Part shown: in pieces, positions 33,244 through 41,346 of the stretch
Layout: the number at the start of each line of letters is the position of its first letter
Position numbering within the stretch: position 1 is the first letter of the stretch
IMG/VR virus record: IMGVR_UViG_3300006100_000011
Coordinates: 22,982 to 86,981 of that record
Reading direction: 5' to 3' (one strand)
From: a virus
Length of the DNA: 64,000 nucleotides
Notes under the pieces: generated by a model
Databases searched by the model: none
What the model saw: only the letters and a program-made list of their open reading frames with translations
Told to the model about the DNA's origin: nothing
Position numbers and translations under genes: made by a program

Positions 33244-33497
33244 AATACAAGTTTATCGTGACTCCTGAGGAACTTCTTAACAAAGTAGGTCCGGTTAATT
33301 GGGTTAATTGGTTTAGAGAGCCTAGTGGCTCAGAGGAGACTAACCGATACCGATGGGCTATGGAACAAATGCAGTCGCACTTCCCGGGAAAGTATGATTT
33401 AGAAGAAGCATACGATCCCGTGTCAATGACATTCAAGTATCGCTTGAAGTTCCTCACAGAAGCAGATGAAATGTGGTTTAAACTTAAATATGAATGA
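33240..33497 (+). CDS. Small paralogous protein, WF-L-(R/K)-(W/Y) family member A
   Basis: 85 residues, GTG start overlapping the folE stop. Contains two Trp-rich patches (VNWVNWFREP) and ends KYRLKFLTEADEMWFKLKYE. The C-terminal F-x2-E-x-D-x-x-W-F pattern recurs in the products at 33490, 33964 and 51523 and, weakly, 62534. No known function. Confidence 0.6.
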   Translation: MKYKFIVTPEELLNKVGPVNWVNWFREPSGSEETNRYRWAMEQMQSHFPGKYDLEEAYDPVSMTFKYRLKFLTEADEMWFKLKYE

Positions 33498-33678
33498 CGA
33501 TATCATTCATACCTACAAGATTCAAATTAAGATCAATCCCAATTCGGTTAATTTGAGTCAGCAATGGTTGAATGAAAACTGTAAGGGCACGTGGTCTATC
33601 GGAAAGAACATAGATAGCTACGACCTGCACTTTGAGTACGAGGAAGACGCTCTGTTAACTTGGTGGAAATGGGGATGA
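33490..33678 (+). CDS. Small paralogous protein, family member B
   Basis: 62 residues; ATG overlaps the previous stop. Ends YDLHFEYEEDALLTWWKWG, a variant of the shared C-terminal motif; a Trp-rich centre (LSQQWLNENCKGTWSIG). Its stop overlaps the next start in ATGA. Confidence 0.55.
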   Translation: MNDDIIHTYKIQIKINPNSVNLSQQWLNENCKGTWSIGKNIDSYDLHFEYEEDALLTWWKWG

Positions 33679-34001
33679 CTGACAAATATCTTAAAATTAT
33701 CGAAGCCATGCGTAAACAAACCGAAGAACGTATGCAGTGGCCTGTTGAAAAACTGCGAGAATGGATTCGTCAGGTACATGGTCCTGAAATGCGGGAACTT
33801 GTAGGTGAAGAAGCAGAGCAAATGCTCATTGTTCTTAAATTAGTGGGACATTACTCTGATTCCAATAATCAAAGAACTCATACCTATTTCTACGAACATG
33901 CCGGCAAAGAATACAGAGTAACATATGGAATAGGGGGCGAACCCTTAGTAGAGGAAGTGGTTTATGATATCTGCCCAGATAACAATCAAAGCAGTAGATG
34001 A
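33675..34001 (+). CDS. Unknown protein
   Basis: 108 residues. Charged helical first half (YLKIIEAMRKQTEERMQWPV, EKLREWIRQVHGPEM) and a beta-rich second half (THTYFYEHAGKEYRVTYGIG). No family recognised. Overlaps neighbours on both sides, within the small-gene run after folE. Confidence 0.5.
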   Translation: MTDKYLKIIEAMRKQTEERMQWPVEKLREWIRQVHGPEMRELVGEEAEQMLIVLKLVGHYSDSNNQRTHTYFYEHAGKEYRVTYGIGGEPLVEEVVYDICPDNNQSSR

Positions 34002-34170
34002 TGTTATTCCTATTATTGACTGGTGTGAAAAGAATATCGGTACTAAAGCTCCCTTTAAGGATTGCGTAGACACCGAAAGACCGTGGGTATGGGATGCCGC
34101 TTATGGTACAATGACATATTATTTTGCTAACGAAGGAGATGCAAGTTGGTTCGCATTGAGGTGGCTTTAA
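33964..34170 (+). CDS. Small paralogous protein, family member C
   Basis: 68 residues, starting inside the preceding gene (38-base overlap). Ends MTYYFANEGDASWFALRWL, the clearest form of the shared C-terminal motif. N-terminal half is a beta strand plus helix (QITIKAVDDVIPIIDWCEKN). Confidence 0.55.
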   Translation: MISAQITIKAVDDVIPIIDWCEKNIGTKAPFKDCVDTERPWVWDAAYGTMTYYFANEGDASWFALRWL

Positions 34171-34200
34171 CAAACTTTTGATATAAAACACGCAGGCGGT

Positions 34201-34208
34201 GATAAATA
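34201..34208 (+). promoter_or_regulatory. Late promoter (GATAAATA)
   Basis: Lies 20 bases before the ATG of the endonuclease-like gene at 34229; a GAGGAG ribosome site lies between. Confidence 0.6.
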
Positions 34209-34228
34209 CTTTATACGAGGAGTCACCG

Positions 34229-34948
34229 ATGAGCAAGCGATTAACCAAAGACGAGTTTGTTAGTAGAGCAGTTGAAGTACATCAAGGCAAATATACTTAT
34301 GATAATGTAGAATATAAGGCTATGCTAGAAAAGGTAAGCATCACTTGTCCTATTCATGGTGATTGGATGCAGAAGCCGGCTGATCATTTAGGAAAACACG
34401 GATGCCCGAAATGTAAAGCTGACAAGGCCGGGGGCAAGTGGGATGACATTAAAGTTCTGTTTGAACAAGTTCATGGTTCCTATTATTCATACGATGAATC
34501 TACCTTTACTAGAATATCTGTGAAGATGAAGATGTTTTGCCCTGATCACGGTGAGTTTTGGCAGAAGCCAGAGCTTCATAAAAACGGTTCCGGGTGCAAA
34601 CTATGCACTGCGAGTAGTGGTCCTGGAAAGTATTGTGAATCTGTGTTTGCTAAGAAACCCGAACTCAAAGAAACTCCCGGAGTTTTATACTTTATAGAAC
34701 TAAATGATACCGATGGTACTAAGTTCTATAAAGTAGGAATCACTATGAATATGCGTACTAGGTATTATGACTTTATTACTCGCAATGGAGGCAGGATTTG
34801 TTGGACTAAAGAATCTAATCTGTATGATTGTTTCCAACAAGAACAAGCTATTCTTAAAGAATACGCAGACTTTAGTTATTATCCGGAACTAGCAATGGCA
34901 GGTAAAACAGAATGTTTATCAAAGGAGATTGAATATGATATTCAATAA
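34229..34948 (+). CDS. DUF723 zinc-repeat + GIY-YIG (T5orf172-like) endonuclease
   Basis: 239 residues. Two DUF723-type repeats, each with paired Cys/His (SITCPIHGDWMQKPADHLGK, then CPKCK; and MFCPDHGEFWQKPELHKNG, then CKLC). They are followed by a GIY-YIG-like domain (GVLYFIELNDTDGTKFYKVG). This layout is found in mobile phage endonucleases. I chose the ATG at 34229 over the GTG at 34199, which lies in the promoter. It overlaps the next gene by 14 bases, as if inserted upstream of it. Confidence 0.75.
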   Translation: MSKRLTKDEFVSRAVEVHQGKYTYDNVEYKAMLEKVSITCPIHGDWMQKPADHLGKHGCPKCKADKAGGKWDDIKVLFEQVHGSYYSYDESTFTRISVKMKMFCPDHGEFWQKPELHKNGSGCKLCTASSGPGKYCESVFAKKPELKETPGVLYFIELNDTDGTKFYKVGITMNMRTRYYDFITRNGGRICWTKESNLYDCFQQEQAILKEYADFSYYPELAMAGKTECLSKEIEYDIQ

Positions 34949-35393
34949 GATTAAAGAACTTAAAGAGCAAGGAAAGCGGATAGGGATAACATTTAGCGCA
35001 TGGGACCTACTTCATGCCGGACACATCGCCATGCTTGCCGAAGCCAAAAATCACTGTGACTATCTGATTGCCGGGCTACAGACTGATCCAACCATTGATC
35101 GCCCAGATACAAAGAACAAGCCTGTCCAGTCAATCGTTGAACGTCAAATCCAACTTAGTGCATGTCGCTTTGTTGACGAGATTGTGGTTTACGAAACGGA
35201 AAAAGATTTGGTAGATTTACTCTTGACATTGCCCCTAGATTGTCGTATATTGGGTGTAGAGTATGAAACTACAGACTTTACTGGTCGCAAAGAATGTGAG
35301 CATCGTAATATTGAGTTAATCTTTAACAGCCGCGATCATAGCTTTAGTTCAAGTATTCTTCGTAAACGTGTAGCACAAGCAGAAGGAAAGTAA
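34935..35393 (+). CDS. Cytidylyltransferase-like nucleotidyltransferase
   Basis: 152 residues. The HxGH superfamily motif is clear: RIGITFSAWDLLHAGHIAML. A DYLIAGLQTDP strand, a VERQIQLSACRFVDEIVVY region and a C-terminal SSSILRKRV complete a single cytidylyltransferase domain like that of glycerol-3-phosphate cytidylyltransferase. It would join a nucleotide to a phosphorylated compound, perhaps making a sugar- or alcohol-CDP for surface or DNA modification. AAAGGAG site. The substrate cannot be assigned. Confidence 0.75.
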   Translation: MIFNKIKELKEQGKRIGITFSAWDLLHAGHIAMLAEAKNHCDYLIAGLQTDPTIDRPDTKNKPVQSIVERQIQLSACRFVDEIVVYETEKDLVDLLLTLPLDCRILGVEYETTDFTGRKECEHRNIELIFNSRDHSFSSSILRKRVAQAEGK

Positions 35394-35394
35394 C

Positions 35395-35610
35395 ATGGAA
35401 CCTAAGGACCCTAACAAGAAGTTTAATGACCTATTCAAGAACCTGAACTTTTCGTTCACCGTTCCTGTCGGATTCTATAACTTCAATCAGAAGCATGAAA
35501 CTCCTGAGGAAATGATTGCTCGTCTGGACGAGGTTGATGCAGTTGTTGATGCTATGGATAGCTATCCAACTGCAAAGAAAATGCTTGACAAACTGTATGG
35601 AAAGTTGTAA
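35395..35610 (+). CDS. Unknown small protein
   Basis: 71 residues, acidic C-terminal helices (EEMIARLDEVDAVVDAMDSY). No family recognised. Starts one base after the nucleotidyltransferase stop, and overlaps the Smr-like gene by 14 bases. Confidence 0.5.
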   Translation: MEPKDPNKKFNDLFKNLNFSFTVPVGFYNFNQKHETPEEMIARLDEVDAVVDAMDSYPTAKKMLDKLYGKL

Positions 35611-35815
35611 GTTAGACTTACACGGCGTTAAGCATCAAGATGTTGATGCGTTAGTGGAGAACTTTGTTCTGATGAATCAGAACAGTTTTCCACTCACCGT
35701 CATTTGTGGCAACAGCGTAAAAATGGTTAAACTAACCGAACAAGTACTAAATAGGATTGGATGCGAATACAAGATGTATCGCTTCGGTGTAATTACAATA
35801 GGAAGATTTAAATAA
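35597..35815 (+). CDS. Small Smr-like domain protein
   Basis: 72 residues. Starts MESCKLDLHGVKHQDVDALV: the LDLHG motif with following helix is the hallmark of Smr domains (nicking nuclease in MutS2 and RNA cleavage in others). FPLTVICGNSVKMVKLTEQV matches the second strand and helix, but the usual TGxG motif is degenerate. The ATG at 35597 is within the preceding gene. A short single-domain version; activity uncertain. Confidence 0.6.
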   Translation: MESCKLDLHGVKHQDVDALVENFVLMNQNSFPLTVICGNSVKMVKLTEQVLNRIGCEYKMYRFGVITIGRFK

Positions 35816-36048
35816 TGGTTAACCGCGATAAAGATTGGTGGGTAAAGAGAGCCGCAAATGAGCCGGATGATGCTAATGTCGGGGCTGGCTGCGAACCTCC
35901 TTATGAAGCAGTTCCAGCATCACGAGCAGGAATGGTTTTACTAAGCATTCGTGCTAAGTTTGCCTGGGTGTGGAGAATAGGTTTGATTAAAAGAACAACA
36001 GCGTTTCGTTGGGAAATGGACCGCTTTTTGGGGCAGTGGAGCAAATAA
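35815..36048 (+). CDS. Unknown small Trp-rich protein
   Basis: 77 residues, ATG overlapping the Smr-like stop. Trp-rich and basic (KDWWVKRAA; FAWVWRIGLIKRTTAFRWEM). No family recognised. Its stop precedes a promoter region. Confidence 0.5.
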   Translation: MVNRDKDWWVKRAANEPDDANVGAGCEPPYEAVPASRAGMVLLSIRAKFAWVWRIGLIKRTTAFRWEMDRFLGQWSK

Positions 36049-36107
36049 TGCTTCACTTAGCCTTACACCTGTCACCGTGAACTACACACTTTTATTTATC
36101 TTTTTGA

Positions 36108-36136
36108 TTGACAAACTATCCTAAATAGTATATAGT
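36108..36136 (+). promoter_or_regulatory. Early-type promoter (TTGACA-17-TATAGT)
   Basis: TTGACA 36108-36113, 17 bp, TATAGT 36131-36136, in the 113-base gap before the gene at 36162; a TAGGAG site follows. Confidence 0.65.
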
Positions 36137-36161
36137 AAGACTTTAATATAGGAGAATACAG

Positions 36162-36620
36162 ATGGCCCTCATGCTGTCATATGGCATGAACACTAACATT
36201 GCACAGATGGCTTCGCGCTGTCCTAATGCCATTAGTATTGGCCGTGTTGATATCCCCAACTATCGTCTCGTATTCCGAGGTGTTGCGGATATTGAAGAAA
36301 GCTATGGCGATACGTTACAGTGTGTTCTTTGGGACATCACTGAGAATTGTGAAAAGGCGCTGGATATCCTTGAGGGCTTCCCAGACTTTTATGGCAAGGA
36401 ATATATTGACGTAACTTTTGGGAAAAAGACGTATACCGCAATGATCTATAAGATGATCGGTAGTGATCTTGGTTACTCTATCCCGAGCAGTTACTATCAA
36501 GAAATGCTAGAAGACGGTTATGCTGATCATGGTCTAGATGTACAGCAAATCTATGAAGCAGAAGGTTTTTGTGAAGTAGAAGATACACTAGACTGGATTA
36601 ACCGTCGCTATGCGTACTAA
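36162..36620 (+). CDS. Gamma-glutamylcyclotransferase-like (AIG2/GGACT fold)
   Basis: 152 residues. Start LSYGMNTNIAQMASRCPNAI is the YGxN-type substrate loop, followed by IPNYRLVFRGVADIEES and a VLWDITENCEKALDILEGFP (catalytic Glu region) and YIDVTFG strand. These enzymes release 5-oxoproline from gamma-glutamyl compounds such as glutathione or glutamyl-amines. In a phage it may remove a protein or peptide cross-link or alter host redox; no partner is evident. First gene of an early-type operon with queD/queE. Confidence 0.75.
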   Translation: MALMLSYGMNTNIAQMASRCPNAISIGRVDIPNYRLVFRGVADIEESYGDTLQCVLWDITENCEKALDILEGFPDFYGKEYIDVTFGKKTYTAMIYKMIGSDLGYSIPSSYYQEMLEDGYADHGLDVQQIYEAEGFCEVEDTLDWINRRYAY

Positions 36621-36680
36621 AGTGGTCTTTGATACTCACCCCACTATAAACATTCTGCGTGTCATCTAAGGAGAAAAAGA

Positions 36681-37223
36681 ATGTCTTTTATTGATGATGC
36701 AACTAAGAAATATAAGTTAGAAACACGACCGCAGATGTCGTACAAGTATACCAGCACTAAGGAGTGGCATGACGCATTCCCGTGTGCATATCGTCAGTGG
36801 CGAGCCGATAGCCACTGTAATCAGATTCATGGTTACAGTTTCACTATCAAGGTATACTTTGGTGCCGACACGTTAGACGCACGTAATTGGTGTGCAGACT
36901 ACGGCGGCTTGAAGGACCTTAAGGGTATTCTTGAGGATCAGTTTGATCATACCCTTCTTGTAGCAGAAGACGATCCGGATATGGATGTGTTCAAATTGTT
37001 GCAAGAACGTGGTATGGCTAAGTTGACTATCATCCCTGCAACTGGGTGTGAAGCACTTGCCGACATGATCTATAACTTCATCAACGGTGTTTACATTCCA
37101 GACCATTGGGGTGCAGGTGAAGCCGATCGTCTTTGGTGCTATCGCGTTGAAGTTCGTGAAACACAGAGCAACATGGCTTTCCGTGAAGGTCATCGTGAAT
37201 GGCATGAGGATTTGCTGGGATGA
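36681..37223 (+). CDS. queD: QueD, 6-carboxy-tetrahydropterin synthase
   Basis: 180 residues. Second step from GTP to 7-deazaguanine. Motifs: WHDAFPCAYRQW, HCNQIHGYSFTIKVYF (Zn His pair and catalytic Cys), WCADYGGLKDLKGILEDQFDH split over the FDH (catalytic Asp-His) element, and CYRVEVRETQSN with the substrate Glu. AAGGAG site. It acts between FolE (32.6 kb) and QueE (38.1 kb). Confidence 0.9.
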   Translation: MSFIDDATKKYKLETRPQMSYKYTSTKEWHDAFPCAYRQWRADSHCNQIHGYSFTIKVYFGADTLDARNWCADYGGLKDLKGILEDQFDHTLLVAEDDPDMDVFKLLQERGMAKLTIIPATGCEALADMIYNFINGVYIPDHWGAGEADRLWCYRVEVRETQSNMAFREGHREWHEDLLG

Positions 37224-37393
37224 TTGAATGTTCTTGTGAAGAGGTTTGCTTTCGCTGGGGCAAAAATAGTGATGGATCAGGTGGATTCTTCTGTCCACGC
37301 AACCCATATGATGATACTAAATGCAAGCAGCTTCTTTACGGAAACATGAGGCCGACCATCATGCACAAGGATACAGTAGATAATGACAAATAA
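37220..37393 (+). CDS. Small Cys-rich protein
   Basis: 57 residues; overlaps queD and the phosphoribosyltransferase gene. Start MIECSCEEVCFRWGKN, then FFCPRNPY and KCKQLL: five Cys with spacing that could bind Zn. No family recognised. Confidence 0.5.
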   Translation: MIECSCEEVCFRWGKNSDGSGGFFCPRNPYDDTKCKQLLYGNMRPTIMHKDTVDNDK

Positions 37394-37877
37394 AGTATAC
37401 TACACCGATGAACAGATTGACACATTGGTTCATAATATCATGCGTCAAATGATCAAGGATCATTGGGTGCCTGATTATGTTGTTGGACTGACTCGTGGGG
37501 GCCTAGTCCCTGCACTTAAGATTAGTCATTATCTCGACATTCCTATGGAGACACTTAAGGTCAGTCTTCGTGACGGTGGCGAATCTGAATCTAACTGCTG
37601 GATGGCAGAAGACGCCTACAATGGTAAGAACATTCTAATCGTTGATGATATCAATGATACTGGTGCAACACTCAACTGGATCAAGAATGATTGGGCATGT
37701 AGCGCATTCAAACATGATCCTAAGTGGGACGGTATTTGGAATGAAAGTGTTCGCTTCGCTACATTAGTTGACAATGACGTAAGCCTAGTTGAAGTTAACT
37801 ATATCGGTGAGAGTATCAATAAGGCAGAAAACCCAGTTTGGGTCGTCTTCCCCTGGGAAGAATGGTGGAAAAGGTAG
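37383..37877 (+). CDS. Phosphoribosyltransferase (type I)
   Basis: 164 residues. The PRPP loop NILIVDDINDTGATLNW and the upstream DYVVGLTRGGLVPALKISHY identify a type I phosphoribosyltransferase, closest by eye to hypoxanthine/xanthine-guanine enzymes. It makes a nucleotide from a base and PRPP. Its place between queD and queE suggests salvage of guanine or handling of a 7-deazapurine base, which is inference. C-terminal WVVFPWEEWW. Confidence 0.8.
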   Translation: MTNKVYYTDEQIDTLVHNIMRQMIKDHWVPDYVVGLTRGGLVPALKISHYLDIPMETLKVSLRDGGESESNCWMAEDAYNGKNILIVDDINDTGATLNWIKNDWACSAFKHDPKWDGIWNESVRFATLVDNDVSLVEVNYIGESINKAENPVWVVFPWEEWWKR

Positions 37878-37906
37878 TTGACAATGTTTACATTTCAGCT
37901 TATAAT
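37878..37906 (+). promoter_or_regulatory. Early-type promoter (TTGACA-17-TATAAT)
   Basis: TTGACA 37878-37883, 17 bp, TATAAT 37901-37906. It lies inside the first codons of the small gene at 37884, so it would serve queE (38092) and the genes after it. Confidence 0.5.
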
Positions 37907-38114
37907 TATAACTGTACTATGTGCTGCCGGGTCCTTTATATTGTACAAAAACTGGATGCATGAAATCAATTCAGGCAATAAACCGCAGTGCGTAACAAAG
38001 GGCGACATGTATTGTAATCATGTAGGTTGGTGTGATGCAGAAATCGCACTGTACCCAGATGAATATGAAATAGAAATGAAAAGATTAAAGAATGACAAAA
38101 ATCAAGATCAGTGA
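37884..38114 (+). CDS. Membrane-anchored small protein
   Basis: 76 residues. N-terminal membrane helix (about 3-22, LIIITVLCAAGSFILY) then a soluble part with CVTKGDMYCNHVGWCDAEIA, three Cys. No family recognised. Overlaps queE by 23 bases. Confidence 0.55.
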   Translation: MFTFQLIIITVLCAAGSFILYKNWMHEINSGNKPQCVTKGDMYCNHVGWCDAEIALYPDEYEIEMKRLKNDKNQDQ

Positions 38115-38952
38115 ACTATTTTACTCAATTCAGGGTGAAGGTCGTTATATGGGTGTACCGAGCGTGTTCTTACGCACGTTCGGTTGTAATTTTAAATGCA
38201 GTGGGTTCGGTATGCCCAAGGGAGAACTATCAAGTGAGCGAGAACAAATCAATCCCGAAGATTACAAGGAATATGGCGAACTTCCGCTCGTCACTACGGG
38301 ATGCGACTCGTATGCATCCTGGGATCCTCGCTTTAAGCATCTTTCTCCCGTTAGGGATATTGATTCCATTGTCAATAGTATTATGGAACTCCTTCCGTTT
38401 GGGGAATGGCGAGACGAACACCTCGTCATCACAGGAGGAGAACCACTCCTAGGTTGGCAACGTGCTTTTCCTGAACTACTGAGTCATCCTAAGATGCAGG
38501 GTCTTAAAGAGATTACTTTTGAGACCAATGGTACTCAGGAGCTATCCCCTGCTGTTGCTGATTATCTTGAGGCTTGGGCATGGCATGATGATCGTCCGCA
38601 CCCCGGCTTTGAGCGAGAAATTACTTTCAGCGTCAGTGCTAAGTTGAGTTGTTCAGGTGAGTCTCGTGAAGACGCAATCAAGCCTGAGGTTGTTGCAAGC
38701 TATCAAAATGTAGGTCACGTTTATCTCAAGTTTGTTGTTGCAACAGAAGATGATATTAATGAAGCACTTGAAACTGTCAAGATTTATCGTGATGCAGGAT
38801 TTAAGGGTGATGTTTATCTGATGCCAGTTGGTGGTGTTGAAAGCGTCTATGCTCTCAACAACAAGAATGTTGCATTGGCTGCAATGAAGCATGGTCTTCG
38901 TTATTCGGACAGGCTCCAGGTGCCACTTTTCAAAAACCAATGGGCAACTTAA
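38092..38952 (+). CDS. queE: QueE, 7-carboxy-7-deazaguanine synthase (radical SAM)
   Basis: 286 residues. Start ISELFYSIQGEGRYMGVPSV is typical QueE. The cluster motif is split: Cys32 and Cys36 (FGCNFKC), then an insertion, and Cys71 in GCDSYASW, giving CX3CX34C instead of CX3CX2C. LVITGGEPLLGWQ, ITFETNGTQ and YLMPVGGV are in place. It makes 7-carboxy-7-deazaguanine. The insertion also appears, to my recollection, in other T4-like phages. Part of the deazaguanine set with folE, queD and the DpdA-like gene. Confidence 0.9.
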   Translation: MTKIKISELFYSIQGEGRYMGVPSVFLRTFGCNFKCSGFGMPKGELSSEREQINPEDYKEYGELPLVTTGCDSYASWDPRFKHLSPVRDIDSIVNSIMELLPFGEWRDEHLVITGGEPLLGWQRAFPELLSHPKMQGLKEITFETNGTQELSPAVADYLEAWAWHDDRPHPGFEREITFSVSAKLSCSGESREDAIKPEVVASYQNVGHVYLKFVVATEDDINEALETVKIYRDAGFKGDVYLMPVGGVESVYALNNKNVALAAMKHGLRYSDRLQVPLFKNQWAT

Positions 38953-40280
38953 TGAAACGTATCGGATTCCTAGTTAGTTCACAGACATTGATTCCACATG
39001 GTGGTATCGGTCAGTTCACAAAGAGTTTTTGTGACTTGATGAACACACATGGAATATATGTAGATATTATCACAGATAAGAGTCCTCAGGGTGTAGCTGA
39101 TGAGTTTATCAAAGAACTCAAAGCAAATATCATCTACCCTAGCAATCCAATGCGCTATACCGATCATAGTGCTATCTTTATGTATGAGGATAGTTACTGC
39201 TATGAGCGTATGGCTAACTTTCGTGACGCTACGATCAAGGCATTAACTACGAATATTTACGATGCATTTGTGTGCAATACCTATGAAACTATTCAGGTAA
39301 TCTCTACGCTTGGATTGTCAGATTATATTCAGACTATTGCATACACTCATCTAGAAAGTCAAATCTTCAAAAATACTAAGAATCCATTTCTTGACAGTGT
39401 AAACGAAATGATGCGTTTACAATTAAAGATGGATAACATCACTATCGGCACACAAAGTACGTTCAATAAATTGCATTTTGACAATGCGGTTCATCTTCCT
39501 ATTCCCCTTCCCGAAAAAGGCTTGTTACAAGAATATGACAAGCCTCGCGAGGGAGTATTGTTTATTGGACGTTGGGAAGAAGGTAAGAATCCTGAACTCT
39601 ATCTTGACTTGATTGAACAGACTAAGCTACCTGCTCGTGTAATGACAAGTGCTAATGGTGCTAAGAAGTTTGAAGAACGATTGAAGAAGATCGGAGTTGA
39701 CTACAAGATTGCTGTCAGTGTCATTGGAGAAGAGAAGGTAGACTTCATCACAAGCTGCCGTGTAGCATTCAACCCTAGCACTGTAGAAAGCTATGGCATT
39801 GCATTTCTTGAACAGATGATTCAGCTACCTACGTTTGCGCTTGAGAATCAACGCTGGACGCAGAACTTCCCCAGCACACAGTTCTTCACTACCAGTAAAA
39901 AGCATATGGTTGAGGATATCAAGTTTGTCTATGAGAGATATCCTACGGCAAAAGACTGGTATACTGCATATGTTTCAGTGAATCATTTCAAGATTCATGA
40001 GGATGCAGCGTTTCATAAGTGGAATCATTGTTTCAATGAGTTTGAATCTAAGAAATCAAACAACAATACAGCTAAGATTTGTAATGAAACCACTGTTAAA
40101 TATAGTGACTTTATCAAAAGTTTGAAGCGCAACATTATCTGTATTGACGATGTTAGGTCTGTGTTGTCTAATAAACATAAGTTTAGAATCATCTACACTG
40201 ACAAGGAAACTTGGCTGACTAAGGATCCTACATTTGAACCCGTAGAAGAAGTAACTGGAATGGGATTGTTTGACTTTTGA
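38952..40280 (+). CDS. Glycosyltransferase, GT-B fold
   Basis: 442 residues. Starts MKRIGFLVSSQTLIPHGGIG, the N-terminal Gly-rich loop of GT4-like enzymes. The C-terminal half has GVLFIGRWEEGKNPELYLDL (donor-site Arg and Lys) and NPSTVESYGIAFLEQM (E-x7-E). The ATG at 38952 overlaps the queE stop; M is five codons into the longer frame. Second GT-B protein of the window. Proximity to queE suggests sugar transfer to DNA, but other targets are possible. Confidence 0.75.
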   Translation: MKRIGFLVSSQTLIPHGGIGQFTKSFCDLMNTHGIYVDIITDKSPQGVADEFIKELKANIIYPSNPMRYTDHSAIFMYEDSYCYERMANFRDATIKALTTNIYDAFVCNTYETIQVISTLGLSDYIQTIAYTHLESQIFKNTKNPFLDSVNEMMRLQLKMDNITIGTQSTFNKLHFDNAVHLPIPLPEKGLLQEYDKPREGVLFIGRWEEGKNPELYLDLIEQTKLPARVMTSANGAKKFEERLKKIGVDYKIAVSVIGEEKVDFITSCRVAFNPSTVESYGIAFLEQMIQLPTFALENQRWTQNFPSTQFFTTSKKHMVEDIKFVYERYPTAKDWYTAYVSVNHFKIHEDAAFHKWNHCFNEFESKKSNNNTAKICNETTVKYSDFIKSLKRNIICIDDVRSVLSNKHKFRIIYTDKETWLTKDPTFEPVEEVTGMGLFDF

Positions 40281-40288
40281 GAAAGTGC

Positions 40289-40317
40289 TTGACAATGACT
40301 CAAGATAATGATAGAGT
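40289..40317 (+). promoter_or_regulatory. Early-type promoter (TTGACA-17-TAGAGT)
   Basis: TTGACA 40289-40294, 17 bp, TAGAGT 40312-40317, just before the UV endonuclease ATG at 40325. The -10 is weak. Confidence 0.45.
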
Positions 40318-40324
40318 GGATACT

Positions 40325-41344
40325 ATGACAAACACTATCAAACGCATCGGCTTTGCCTGTAAGTGGGCAGAAATCAATCACAAGGGCGAAATCGTCAGTA
40401 CTGAAGGACTCAATACTGGTGGTACAACCTATGCATGGGCAAAGCGTAATACTCGCAGTAAGGTCGAGGACAAGTTGATTGAGGTTGCTAAACGCAATGT
40501 TCTCAACACTCATGCCCTCGTCAAGAAGGTAGCAACACTACCTCCCGAGTTGCGTATGCTTCGTCTTACCAGCGATATGCTATCGTTCTATACTATGGAC
40601 GAATACAAGGACTTCTGGACTCGTCAGGATGTTCAGGATAGTCTTGCTCGTTGGTTTGCTCCTATCGGCAAGACCGCTCGTGACAACAATGTTCGTATCA
40701 GCTTTCATCCCGATCAGTTCGTGGTTCTCGCTAGTGATCGTGAGGAAGTAGTCAACAAGAGCATTGAGGAATTTGAGTATCACGTTGACATGGCTCGTTG
40801 GATGGGCTATGGTAGTAACTTTCAGGATATCAAGATCAACGTTCATATCTCAGGTCGTCAAGGTCCTGATGGTATCAAGCGTGTAATGTCTCGTCTTAGT
40901 CCCGAGGCACGTAATAGTATTACTATTGAGAATGACGAAATGACATGGGGCATTGATGCAAGTCTTGAGCTTGTTGATACTTGCCCATTGGTCTTGGACA
41001 TTCATCATCACTGGGTAAAGACTGGTGAATACATTGAACCCAATGATGATCGTATCAAGCGTTTCATTGATAGCTGGCGGGGTGTTCGTCCTACTATTCA
41101 TTACAGTGTTTCTCGTGAGGACATTCTTACTAATCACTGTAAGAACACTCGACCCCATATTGATACTCTACTAGAAAGCGGTCATAAGAAGCAGCATCTT
41201 CGCGCACATAGTGATTACTACTGGAATACTGCTGTCAATGACTGGGCAATGACCCACAACGATTGGGCCGATATCATGTGCGAGAGTAAGGCTAAGAATC
41301 TTGCCAGCTTCATGCTATATGATACATATATTAAGAAAGGTTAA
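40325..41344 (+). CDS. uvdE: UV damage endonuclease (UvdE/UvsE type)
   Basis: 339 residues. TIM-barrel repair enzyme that nicks 5' of UV photoproducts. Visible family blocks: KRIGFACKW at the start, RMLRLTSDMLSFYT, RISFHPDQFVVL, INVHISGRQGPDGIKR, ITIENDEMTW (metal Glu/Asp), LVLDIHHHW (metal His), and TIHYSVSRE followed by LRAHSDYYW. All usual metal ligands appear present. I start at the ATG at 40325; the TTG at 40277 would add 16 residues overlapping the previous gene. Confidence 0.9.
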   Translation: MTNTIKRIGFACKWAEINHKGEIVSTEGLNTGGTTYAWAKRNTRSKVEDKLIEVAKRNVLNTHALVKKVATLPPELRMLRLTSDMLSFYTMDEYKDFWTRQDVQDSLARWFAPIGKTARDNNVRISFHPDQFVVLASDREEVVNKSIEEFEYHVDMARWMGYGSNFQDIKINVHISGRQGPDGIKRVMSRLSPEARNSITIENDEMTWGIDASLELVDTCPLVLDIHHHWVKTGEYIEPNDDRIKRFIDSWRGVRPTIHYSVSREDILTNHCKNTRPHIDTLLESGHKKQHLRAHSDYYWNTAVNDWAMTHNDWADIMCESKAKNLASFMLYDTYIKKG

Positions 41345-41346
41345 TT

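Noticed and set aside
35223-35251. TTGACA-17-TATATT inside the nucleotidyltransferase gene
   Set aside because: Fits the early promoter consensus but lies in coding sequence without a gene start close by; could drive 35395, not enough support.
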